From: Sporothrix humicola
Taxonomy: Eukaryota > Ascomycota > Sordariomycetes > Ophiostomatales > Ophiostomataceae
Assembly: GCA_021396245.1 (NCBI GenBank)
Contig: WNYE01000115.1
Span: 43,158 to 107,157, forward strand
Direction of reading: 5' to 3'
Length of the DNA: 64,000 nt
The notes under the pieces: model-generated
Told to the model about the DNA's origin: nothing
Databases searched by the model: none
The model's input: the letters and a program-made list of their open reading frames with translations, nothing else
Shown: piece by piece, positions 53,069 to 62,797 of the stretch
Position numbering within the stretch: the first letter of the stretch is position 1
Layout: every line of letters begins with the position of its first letter
Program-made: the position numbers and the translations under genes

Positions 53069-55275
53069 ATGAACAGCTCAAGACGTTTTGGCCTAACACC
53101 GACGTTGACAATGGACACGGACACAGTTCTTACAGCCACCAAGGCTCCCGGCCTTTTCTTCTGCCCAGTCTGCGGCAAACCGTCAACACAAGGTTCGTCA
53201 TTCATGGAGATCTTGGGCTTTGTATCAGTACTTTCTGAGCAATGACTGACCACTCACTCACAGAATCATCATTCACACGCCATGTACAGTATTGCAAGCG
53301 GCGTGCGGCCACCAAGAGGACATCGCGTCCCAAGGCTTGCCGGCATTGTCGCGCAACAAAGAGCAAGTGCGACGCCCAGTTTCCTTGCAGTCGCTGCACC
53401 AGCAGACACAGGGAGTGCATTTACGACAAACCATGGTCGGCACCAGAGATCGTGGGGAGCCAGACGACGCAAGCTGCGTCTGTGGCTGCGTCTGCACCAG
53501 CTCCGACAGAAAAGGAGGGCGGCGAAGCACCCAGCGACACGAGTGCCGGATACTCGAATACGTCAAAGACTAGTTCCAGTGTGACCACGGCATCGGCCTC
53601 GAGCAGCCCTGTTGCCAGCGATGGGACCAGTCTCGGTGGACAGTCCGGAGACCAAGAGTCTTGTTGTCCCTGTCTGACGGACGCTCCACCATTTTCGTCC
53701 TCAGGAAACAGCACGAGCACGTTGGAATTAGCTGTCACTTTGCCGTCCTCTCTTCCGACAACTCTCTCGACTACGACGACGACGACGACTACAGCCATTT
53801 CGACAGCGCCAATGACGCTCGACGCCTCTTCCTTTGACAGTGGAAGCAACGGAATGTCCAACTTCTTGCTTCCCCAAAATCTGAGCATGTACGGCATCAA
53901 CAGCTACAGCGACTTTGGCGGCGGCAGTTTGGGGCCGACGTCCCTAGGAATGACAGCACCGCCGATGCAGTCGCCCTACTCAATGCATCTGCCCTACGCC
54001 CCGCCACCAGACCCAATCCTCGCAATCTCGGACGGTCTGGAAGAATCGGGCGCCTCCGTGGAGCTACGCCGTCTCATCACATCCATGGTACGGACCTTTC
54101 CGCGTATGATGACAAGGCCGGGAAGCATGCCGCCATTTATCCACCGTGTCGGCTGTGGTTTGCAGTACGACGATGTGGATGTCGAGGGAACCTTTCCGCC
54201 AGCCATCACGTCCATGTCGTCGTCGTCGTCGTCTTCAACATCTTCCGCATCGTCGGCGCTGTCCTACCGCGTTCCAAAGAGTGTCGCTGCCGATGCAACT
54301 GTGACGATACCCGGGTCTTCCCAACAGACAACGCTGTTTACGCCGCTTCCCTTTATGGCGGCGTGTGTTGGCATCTCACACGCCTTCGTCACGAGGAGCG
54401 CCAACTCGGACGAGTTCTTGTGGCGGTCCATTGACAAAGAGCACCAGACAATTATTCAGAGAGTGAGTTGACATGCCGTCATCCCATAAGTTAAGTCTCA
54501 ATTCTGACATTATAGATGAACACTCTCTCCTTTGGCGAGATCTTTGTTGCAATCCAGGCTGTGTCGATATACACCACCATGCGGCTGATCGTATACGGTC
54601 GTGAATATTTCTTCTCCGACACGTCTCTGTTGGATACTATGAGTGTGAGTGTTGCTTCCACGCGCCTCGATCTCGTGATTGAAACGCTACTAATACATGT
54701 CCGCCGTCTAGCACCTTTCTGAACGTTTCCATGAGCTTTGGCAAGGCCCTTTTATGCCCGTCCACGACGAAGACCGCGATCTCATCCGCGCAGAGAGGCC
54801 CAACTGGGAAGACTGGATCTTTGACGAGACGCGCCGACGCATCACTGTGACGTGCTGGCTCATGTCCATGGCCGTCAACCCGCGCGCCCAGTCTTTTCGG
54901 TTGTCACGCCCACACCGCTTCCCATTACCAAGCAGTCGTCGTCTGTGGGAGGCCGAGACGCGTGCGGAGTGGGAGCGTGAGTATGACAATGACCAATTCG
55001 AGAAGCACATCCTGGTGCAGTCTGCGAACCACGCCAACGGCAATGGTAGTGGTAATAATGGTAATAAGCCACGCACGAAAAGGCTCACCAAGCTTACGAC
55101 GGTCGGAGACTTGGCTAGGGCCATCGACCGATCGGTCGCCGACGAAGGAAGCCTGGGCATGCCGAACAACGACGCCCTGTTCGAGGACGATTTGCTGGCC
55201 TATTGGCACGCGGGTGTCGACAGCCTAGGCATGCTGGTGACTGCAGCGGCAGCCCAGTACTCATTCAAGCCCTGA
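53069..55275 (+). CDS. Transcription factor with C2HC finger plus Zn2Cys6 cluster
   Basis: Four exons, 53069-53192, 53264-54462, 54516-54644 and 54712-55275, give 671 residues; a second in-frame ATG at 53111 would give 657. The introns are 71, 53 and 67 bp, with GTTCGT/GACTGAC/CACAG, GTGAGT/TTATAG and GTGAGT/GTCTAG signals. The N terminus carries a finger-like CPVCGKPSTQ...RHVQYC (C32, C35, H48, C52), split by intron 1. It is followed at once by a Zn2Cys6 cluster, ACRHCRATKSKC and CSRCTSRHREC (C67, C70, C77, C83, C86, C93). A long Ser/Thr-rich linker follows. The helical C-terminal half (ETRRRITVTCWLMSMAVNP, LAYWHAGVDSLGML) resembles the fungal-specific factor domain. C2H2/Zn2Cys6 tandems are known in ascomycete regulators; the targets are unknown. 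The adjacent reductase at 56179 might be one, but that is conjecture. Confidence 0.87.
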
Positions 55276-55481
55276 GGGTCCATTGACGGGGATAAGGCAG
55301 GTTGCAAGGAAGACGCAAGCAGGAACGAAACACGACAGAATAAAACAATGAAAATCGCGGCTTTATGACAAATCCAATCTTACGAAATCCAGCCTCTTTT
55401 TTGTCCCCGTCGCACATTTGCACCATTTGAGGCCTTAATCATCCTTCTTAGGCGGAATTGCCGCCCGCTGGACCTCTTGCA

Positions 55482-55556
55482 CGGCCAGTTTGGTTCTCTA
55501 GCGCCGGCCAAATTGGCCGTTATTGAGAACCTTTTTCTTTGTACGGCGAATCTGGC
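55482..55556. repeat. Nested inverted repeats around GGCCAAATTGGCC
   Basis: CGGCCAGTTTGG (55482-55493) can pair with CCAAATTGGCCG (55508-55519) with one mismatch. GGCCAAATTGGCC (55506-55518) is itself a 6+1+6 palindrome. GGTTCTC (55492-55498) mirrors GAGAACC (55525-55531). Another GGCCGTT copy lies at about 55554. It could be a terminator-like hairpin, a small element or a binding-site cluster. Confidence 0.6.
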
Positions 55557-55996
55557 CGTTTTCACGCTAAAGCGGCCTTTACGGGGCTCAAGCTCACCTA
55601 CGGCCGACAATTTGGTGCGATCGTCCGGGTATTCGGGCATAACAGCTGACGCTATCCTCAACTGGGAAGCCAGTCTTTATTTATCCCCGATACATGACCA
55701 AACAAGACGGTGCGCGACAAGGTGCAGAGCTCAACAACACCATAAACCAGAAAAGAACGATTTCATCAATAGCTGGCGGCCAATTTCGCCATTCTGTCAA
55801 GCTTAGGGCGTTCTTGCTTAGAAAGACAATGGTCAACGAGGTCCAGTTACCAAACAGACCAGGGCACCACACGGTACCACACGGCACCGAGAGCGCCGGA
55901 TACTTTTTTTTTATGGCGGTGCACCATGAAGGAAACAAGAATGGAATCTTTTGATGAGACAGTTATACGAGGGTCAAATCAAGGGCCATTCATACA

Positions 55997-56004
55997 TATA
56001 TAAG
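55997..56004 (+). promoter_or_regulatory. TATA box of the reductase gene
   Basis: TATATAAG occurs 175 bp upstream of the ATG at 56179. The intervening leader is C/A-rich with a CATC repeat. Position and sequence fit a TATA-driven, probably inducible, promoter. Confidence 0.6.
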
Positions 56005-56178
56005 ACCTGGATGGATGTCACAAATATTGTTATCGTTCTTCATTCTCATCATCATCATCATCAACACATCTCTTCCCACCAGCACATCCTCATCATCTCA
56101 AACTATTTTGCTTAGCACTCGACATCGACTTCACTTGCACAAATCTACCTTCTCACCTGTTTGTCCCCCACCCTCACA

Positions 56179-57249
56179 ATGGCCGGTCAAATCAACATTG
56201 CTGCCGTCATCCCCGAGATCGGCAAGGACCTCGAGTTCGTCACGCTGCCCGTGCCGACGCCCGGCCCCGACGATGTCCTGATCCGGACGGCCGTCGTGGG
56301 CGTCAACCCCATCGACCGCGTCCGCCAGCTGTTTGGCTTCCAGGTGCCGACGGTGCCCAAGGTGATTGGCTCGGACACGGCGGGCGTTGTTGTGGGCGTT
56401 GGTTCGGAAGCGGCCAAGAAGTTCAAGGTTGATGACCGCGTCATTGCCGTCACCGACGGCTTTGCCACGGGCGACAACGCCCACGAGTCGTACCAGACGT
56501 ATGCCTTGGCGCCTGCCTTGACCACGGCCAAACTTCCCGACGACGTCACCTTTATCAAGGGTTCGACGGTGTCGCTGGTGACCATGACGGCCGCCACCGT
56601 CTTCTTCGAGGGCTTCAAGTTCTCGATCCCGGGCTCGAAGGATGTGTCGAAGCCACTCCCCAAGGACAAGCCCGTGCTGGTCATCTGGGGCGGCGCCACG
56701 AGTGTCGGCTCGATGGCCATCCAGCTGGCGCGCATCCTGGGGTTTACTGTCTTTGCGACGGCCAGCCCGCGCCACCACGAGCGCCTCCAGAAGCTGGGCG
56801 CCGAGGTTGTCGTCGACTACAGCGACCCGGCCGCCGCTGTCGAGGCCTTGTTGAAGGCAGCAGGCAACCGCCAGATCCAGTACGCCATCGACACGATTAG
56901 CGATCCGAAGACGACCACACCTTCACTGGAGGCAATCCTGCTGCAGTCGGCCAAGGCGACTTCGTCGCCTTCTCCTGCAGAGCTTGCCCACATTGGCATG
57001 ATCAAGGATTTCGCGTGGAAGGACGGCTACGCCCACACGTTTGTGAATGCCACTGTTGTCTGGTCGCAGCGCCAGGACATTGGCGAGTGGCTGTTTGGCA
57101 CGGGCAACCTGTCCAACTGGCTGGCCGACGGAACGCTGGTGCCGCCGCCCGCGCGCATCATCGACGGCGGCCTGCACGCCCTGCAGACAGCGCTGAACCA
57201 GGCCAAGGACGGCGTCAGCGGCGAGAAGCTGGTCGTGGAGGTGATGTAG
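56179..57249 (+). CDS. Zinc-less medium-chain reductase (enoyl reductase/quinone oxidoreductase-like)
   Basis: A single exon of 356 residues from the ATG at 56179. A GroES-like N-terminal domain (TPGPDDVLIRTAVVGVNPIDR, residues about 30-50, then GSDTAGVVVGVG) precedes a Rossmann domain with VIWGGATSVGSMAIQLA (about 170-186), the NADPH-type A/G-x-x-S-V-G motif. The catalytic-zinc Cys/His ligands of alcohol dehydrogenase are absent, and Asn/Pro occupy the corresponding NPID site. This is the fungal trans-acting enoyl reductase/zinc-binding-dehydrogenase-like family, which includes LovC-type partners of polyketide synthases and stand-alone toxin-detoxifying reductases. No PKS is nearby, so a stand-alone oxidoreductase is more likely. 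Confidence 0.9.
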   Translation: MAGQINIAAVIPEIGKDLEFVTLPVPTPGPDDVLIRTAVVGVNPIDRVRQLFGFQVPTVPKVIGSDTAGVVVGVGSEAAKKFKVDDRVIAVTDGFATGDNAHESYQTYALAPALTTAKLPDDVTFIKGSTVSLVTMTAATVFFEGFKFSIPGSKDVSKPLPKDKPVLVIWGGATSVGSMAIQLARILGFTVFATASPRHHERLQKLGAEVVVDYSDPAAAVEALLKAAGNRQIQYAIDTISDPKTTTPSLEAILLQSAKATSSPSPAELAHIGMIKDFAWKDGYAHTFVNATVVWSQRQDIGEWLFGTGNLSNWLADGTLVPPPARIIDGGLHALQTALNQAKDGVSGEKLVVEVM

Positions 57250-57503
57250 TCTGACGAAGTCAGACTCATTTATTCATTATGTATGCATCTTAGTTCAGAC
57301 TTCCTATTTCATCGTTATTCACATCATTGTTTGGAATCTTGTGTGCGACCGTAACATCGTGTTTTTTTTTCTGGCAGTGCTAAATTTGAAATATAATACA
57401 ACTCATGAATGAAATGTCGTGACCTTTACAATCGCTAAAGGCTTGCTTCCTTTCCTCCTATGTACAGTACACACGTTGCAGTCGTCTCCTGCTACGCACC
57501 CGC

Positions 57504-58736
57504 TTAAGCATGGCCGACAAGGCCGGTCTGGGGAGCGTTGTCGGGGTTGGTGTTGGTGCCGTCAAAGCCCAGCAGCGTGTTCCACTTCTCGGCCGTCGTC
57601 ACGTCGCGCACGCCCGTGGCGACAAGCTGCGTCATCGCAGCAGCGGCGGCGTCCTTGGCGGCCTGGTTGGCGCCGCAGACGTTGGTCAGCTGGTCGTGGA
57701 TGCGGTTCATGATGATGGCGGGGTTGAGGGCCTCCTGCTGGCCGGCGTTGACGAGCGGGTCAATGGCCTGGAAGGTGCTCTCGGTCGTGCTGCGGCCGTT
57801 AAGGCCGGCCTCAAACTTCATCGTGGGGACACACAGACCGAAATCGAGGCCCGCGACGGTTGAGGCGACGAAACCGTCAAAAGTGCCCTTGACGGCGTCC
57901 GAGACGGCACCAGCGCCCGCATCGGGGCTCGTGCAGACCAGAGTGCTGCCGCCGCCCGTGCAAGTGCCCGCAGCAGCGTTGTTATTGCCGGTGGAAGCGG
58001 CGGCGGTCGAAGCAGCAGTATCGGCAGCAGCGGCAGTCGTCGCAGCAGCGCCAGCAGTGACAGTGATAAAAGTAGTGGCAACACCACCGCAGCCAGCAGA
58101 CGAAGAGGCAGCAACAGCGGCGGCGGCAGTAGTGGCAGCAGCGTCGGCGGCAGCGCCCGAGCCAGTAGAGCTAGCATTGCTAGACGAACCAGTGGAGCCG
58201 CCCAGAGCCGAGGCGTCCTGCTTGGTGCCGTCGGCAGCGACAGCCGTAAAGTTGGAGAAGCCCTGAGCAATCATGACCTGGGCAACGCTCAGGCCGGTGG
58301 CGTCAAAGGGCGTGGTGACCGAGGTGGCCGAGTTGGCGTTCTCGAGGTCGGAGCCGCCAACGGCAGGGTCGATCAGGGGAACGACACCGCGGAGCTCGGC
58401 GCTGGCGGGCAGAGACGTGTCGGAGCAGATGCTGGGGATGCTGACAACGAAGGGGTTGAAGTTCTGCTCGGCGGCAACGAGGCCACGGGCAGCAGCCACG
58501 GCACGGTCACTGTTGCCGAGCGTGGTGATGATCAGATCGGCCTGGGTGAGCTTGCCGCAAGGGTTGGCGGCAGCCAGCAGGAACTGGATGGAAGTGCCGG
58601 CCAGGGTGGCAGCCTGGCCCGAGGTGCCCAGGTCGGTGAGAGCGGCAATGGCGTCAATGGCACCGTTGCCCTGCTCCTGACCGAAGCGGGCCTGGACAGC
58701 CGAAGCGAAGATGAGAGCGGAAACAAAGCGAGACAT
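57504..58736 (-). CDS. Secreted Ala/Thr/Ser-rich fungal cell-surface protein
   Basis: A single exon of 410 residues from the ATG at 58736; an ORF extension upstream lacks family character. Residues 1-17 (MSRFVSALIFASAVQA) are a signal peptide. The N-terminal domain (GNGAIDAIAALTDLGTSGQAA, then NPCGKLTQADLIITTLG) and C-terminal domain (DFGLCVPTMKFEAGLNGR, then NPAIIMNRIHDQLTNVCGANQAA) flank an Ala/Ser/Thr linker at about 185-265. Paired cysteines suggest disulfides. This resembles a family of secreted fungal proteins of unknown function that is often given misleading names in databases. There is no GPI-type hydrophobic tail. Strong expression is suggested by the very biased codon use. Confidence 0.8.
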   Translation of the reverse strand: MSRFVSALIFASAVQARFGQEQGNGAIDAIAALTDLGTSGQAATLAGTSIQFLLAAANPCGKLTQADLIITTLGNSDRAVAAARGLVAAEQNFNPFVVSIPSICSDTSLPASAELRGVVPLIDPAVGGSDLENANSATSVTTPFDATGLSVAQVMIAQGFSNFTAVAADGTKQDASALGGSTGSSSNASSTGSGAAADAAATTAAAAVAASSSAGCGGVATTFITVTAGAAATTAAAADTAASTAAASTGNNNAAAGTCTGGGSTLVCTSPDAGAGAVSDAVKGTFDGFVASTVAGLDFGLCVPTMKFEAGLNGRSTTESTFQAIDPLVNAGQQEALNPAIIMNRIHDQLTNVCGANQAAKDAAAAAMTQLVATGVRDVTTAEKWNTLLGFDGTNTNPDNAPQTGLVGHA

Positions 58737-61700
58737 CTTGGTTGTTGGAAGGTGGTGTTGTTGGATGAGTGTAGATAAAACAAAAAAGTGAGTTCTTTTT
58801 CTCAAAAGCAAAAAAAAAAGTTTGCAAAAAAGTTGGTGACAAAAGAGTCAAAAATCAAAAGTGTTCTCAGAACGGGTAGTGAAAGTTGGTATGTTTGTTT
58901 GGATGTTGTGCCAAGGAGCGTAACGAATCAGAATAAAAGAGTGGGCGAGTTCACAGAACTGCAACGAAAAGAATGAAGAAGAGAAAAAAGAACGAAGGTA
59001 GCAAAAGCCAGAAAGTTGAAACCGAAGAATGAATGTTGGTTGGTGAGGAAAGAGAAGAAGAACAGACGAACTTGGAGGGCGAGGAAGCAACATTATATAC
59101 AAGTACACAGTATCGTGAGAATGGTCAAAGGCAGGGCAGAAGGACAAGTTGGGACGAAGGCCCAGGGGCTCGACCAGCGGAGGCGGTGGAGTCTTGGAGC
59201 AGTGCACATGGGATATGATGTCCACCAGGGGCCTACCCAGGGGCATCGTGTCATATGGCTGTCTCGCTGTCGCCTGTCATCAGCCAAGCGAGATTCAGTC
59301 GTGGGAGCTGTTCTCCAGCAGACATCCACACAAAGAAGAGACGATACCGAAAACAAAACCACTGGTAGTCTTGGCATCGTAGACCCAGGTAGGGCCAGGC
59401 CTGGCCGGGTAAAGAGGGCAAAGGAGGCTAGGTGCTGTGGATGTCTGTGATGAGACTCCATGACGACAGGCACATTACTTTTGGGCCTTGCACCAAAACA
59501 GGGGCCTCACGTCGTAGTGTCTCGTGGGAAGTGGGTGAGGCTCTGGCAAGGTCAAGACCCAAAAGTAAAGTGGTCCGGCCATTGCCGCCGCCAATGACTT
59601 GAAAGATGTGGCGCTGTCAAGTTCAACTTCAAGCATGCATAAACATAGAGATCGTGCAGGGGTAGGGTGACCGGAGACGGAGGATTTGTCTGGGCTCGAA
59701 GCGAGTTGAGCAAAGAGGAAAAAGGGAGACGACACTCAAAAAGACAGAAAGGGACCACTAGACCAAGCCTCTTAGGATTTTCAAGATCTTCCCATATGAT
59801 TTTCGGCAAGCGGAGACTGATGGACAGTGGTCCAAGGACGAGAGGAACTGGGATGAAGAGACGAGCAAAAATAAACAAAAGCAGAAAAAGGAATCCATGG
59901 CATGAATGATGCACCGCCCATGATGTGCACAGGGAGATGGTTGAACAGAGGCATGACTGACAGAGAGGACGAGGATGATGGATGAAGGGACGAAAGATGA
60001 AGCAGTAAACACGGAAACATCATGTGCGAGATGAAGAGGGGCGACGGGGGCACATGCAGACTGGCGGGACTGGGAAAGAGCTGTCAACAATCATGGGCAT
60101 GATATGAGAACGAGATCTCAGACGGAAACCACGACCGGTTATCCGTAGACAATGAGGGAAGGCGCGAGTCGGTAGGCGGCAAGGAAGGAAGGAAAGAAAG
60201 AAAGAAAGGCAAAGAACACTCAGATAGGGAAAGAGTGGAGGAGTGGTCTGGGCGCCTTCAAGTTCCCGCCCTGACTCGGGATACAAAACGGGAGGTAAAG
60301 TGTGTTGGACCCTGGTCCCGGGTTTCTGGGAATATCTGGTTTGGACTTTGAGGTCTTTTCCCACTACGTATTTTCACGTTTGTTATGGTTGCATGCTCCA
60401 AGCGAGGTTGTTTGGCTGTGGAGACTGGAGTGGGAAGGAGACGGTGGGCGTGTTTTTTGAAACCAGGGGCTAAACACACAACACACAATGACAGATGGGG
60501 AAGGGGCCACCCACTGTCCCACATTTGTGCATTGTATATTGAAAGTCTCGACCGTATTTCTTCAATTGTTTTTTATTCAATTCAATAATGTCTCTTACTG
60601 TGAAAACTTCCACCTGTTTCTGTTTCCTGCTTTCGTCTCATCTTTTGTTCATGACTTTCGATTACGCGCCTTGCTCTGTTTGCTGTTTGCGGGGCCTGTC
60701 TAAGACGGTCTTACAGGGCCACCGACGAGCCCTGACCATGATGAAACCATGGCATGAAATCGTCTCAAGACGCCTCTCAAGGCAGCCCTTTTTTATCTGA
60801 TGATGAATCTCTAGTAAGTGAGAAACGTGAAGATTTCATTCTTTACTTTCATTCTACCACGTCTACTTTGTTATTTTTATTCCCGGCCAAAAAACGATTA
60901 ACAGTAAATCCTGAGCCATTTATGCTTCAACACAGCGGGCATTAAAGGATCCTCAAAACAGAGGTAGAAATCCTCCCAACTCATTCTTATTCTCGGGTTT
61001 GGTTTACTGAAAATGGTCTGGCCAGACCATCACCGCCGCATCACTGTGGCCGGTGCTTGAACCATAACCACACTTTCAACAACCATCATGTAGATCCACA
61101 GCCTCTGCGCATACAATCACAGCTCTGAATACGTACGTCGTCGACCAGGTAGCAACCGCGCAAAGTCATGCTAGTGACGAGTGCCGTGGCACGGCCATTT
61201 AATTCAATTGGCCTGTGTACTGGCCAAGCCGGGCATCATCTCTCCACCGAGAAAGACGATCAAACTGCTGAAACCAAGGACGACTCGACCTGGATCCTGG
61301 GTCCCAGGTCTATCATCGGTTTTGCTCCCGCTGGCACTCTGCTTGTGATGCATGTGAAAGGAGTCCTGTGCTTGACAATCGTGTTTGTCAGGCCCGGAGT
61401 ATCCCACAATAATAGCACGATGCTATTCGTGGTCTTTTTGTTTTTTTGTCCGTTCATATTTCCCGCCTCCCCTTCCGTCTCGCCAGAGGATCTGTTTGGA
61501 TACACCGCCCATCCTCTGCTCGTTTTTGCGAGAGCCATGGATAATAGGTGCGCCATAAAAGTCAAAATGCGATCTCCCGTGTGACTTTTGCGCAGCCTCA
61601 GTCGAAACCAAGCATTTCGGTGATGGTGACTGGCAGGTTTGCCTTTGCGCACAGGCAGACAGTCGTCATCTGTGTACTCCGTATGTGAGCTCAACTCTCA

Positions 61701-62269
61701 GCCTGTACGCTGTAGATGGGGAATACCAAGAACAAAGAATAGCGTACGTACTCCATATAGCACTGTGGCATTGACTCTACCGTGCGCAACGAACAGGTGG
61801 TATCGATGCTTCATACGTTGTGACTTATGTGTTACATTATCATTCGTGAGAAAGTGGTTTTCACGAGCAAACTGTGTAGAATATGGCATATACTGAGTGG
61901 CTGATTCTATGTCGTCACAATTATACATAGATTTGTCAACCTGTGCGTTGGTATCTGATGACGATTTCTTTCTTTTGAAAAACAAGTCCTTGCTAAGAGT
62001 ATACATCACAAAGCGATGAATAAAATAGATGTATGTAGCTTAAGCCTAAAAATTCGATTTGTATTTATGTTAAATTACTTTTCCTTCTTTTTTTTTCTTT
62101 TTTTTTCTTTTTTTTTTATGTAAAACGATACAGAAAGATGTTTTCGCTGTTATTATTATTAATATTCGCTTTTCTTAGTCAATCTTAACTATTGGCGATT
62201 AGTTAGGTAGAACCCTTATGGGGAAGAAACTGCTATAAAATTATATGTGTAAACTTTTTAACTTACACG
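58737..62269. other. Long intergenic region (3.5 kb) upstream of the secreted-protein gene
   Basis: No supported gene. TATATAAT-like sequence on the minus strand at about 59091-59100 lies 355 bp upstream of the secreted-protein ATG and could be its TATA box. 59700-60220 is purine-rich with an AAAG/GGAA microsatellite (60180-60212). From about 61750 AT content climbs, and poly-T/CT tracts appear at 62080-62120. Confidence 0.55.
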
Positions 62270-62304
62270 AGTGTGTGTTGGCTTGTTAAGGTTATACGTT
62301 AAGT

Positions 62305-62326
62305 AAATAAATAAATAAATAAATAG
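62305..62326. repeat. AAAT microsatellite
   Basis: A short run of AAAT repeats lies just inside the left edge of the AT-rich block. Confidence 0.8.
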
Positions 62327-62643
62327 TTGTATGTTGTAAATAAATGAAAAGGGTGGGTACGGTGAATAAGGTATAAAATAAAGGAGTGTATGGTTTATAA
62401 CTTAGTTTTTTTTTTATTTTAAAGTTTATTGTTTGAGTATTACCGGCGTTATAACGGGTTTTTTACTTTTGTACTTTTGGTGTTAAGATTAATCGTTTAA
62501 GTGTTATTGGCGCCGTGACGGGTTTTTCGTTGTTACTTTTAATGTTTAATTATTTAATAATTAAAATAAAAATAAAGACGGAAACCGTCGTTATTAAAAT
62601 TATTAAAGCGTTAAACGTAACTTTTTAATTAACTTTTTATTCG

Positions 62644-62797
62644 AAAAGTAAACTTTAATCGAAGTTAAAAAACGTTATACTCGTAAAATTAATACCGTTA
62701 AAAAAAATAATACTTTTTTAAAAAGTAAACTTTAATTAAAGTTAAAAAGTATTATATTTATAAAGTTATTACCGTTAAAAAAAACGATATATCGTTA
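62644..62797. repeat. Diverged 77-bp tandem duplication inside the RIP-like block
   Basis: Units start at AAAAGTAAACTTTAAT at 62644 and again at 62721, and both continue through a TTACCGTTAAAAAAAA-like stretch (AATACCGTTAAAAAAAA in the first copy). Most differences are C/T or G/A transitions, consistent with mutation after duplication. Confidence 0.65.

Larger units (their letters stand above)
55276..56178. promoter_or_regulatory. Intergenic region with palindromic GGCC-rich segment and reductase promoter
   Basis: 903 bp. 55450-55580 has clustered inverted repeats built on GGCCAAATTGGCC (listed separately). 55690-55950 has weak open frames on both strands that I do not accept. The right end is the reductase promoter with a TATA box and a CATC microsatellite (56046-56062) in the leader. 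Confidence 0.55.

Noticed and set aside
55681..55954. Overlapping open frames on both strands downstream of the second regulator
   Set aside because: About 85 residues each, no recognisable motif, no codon bias like the neighbours.
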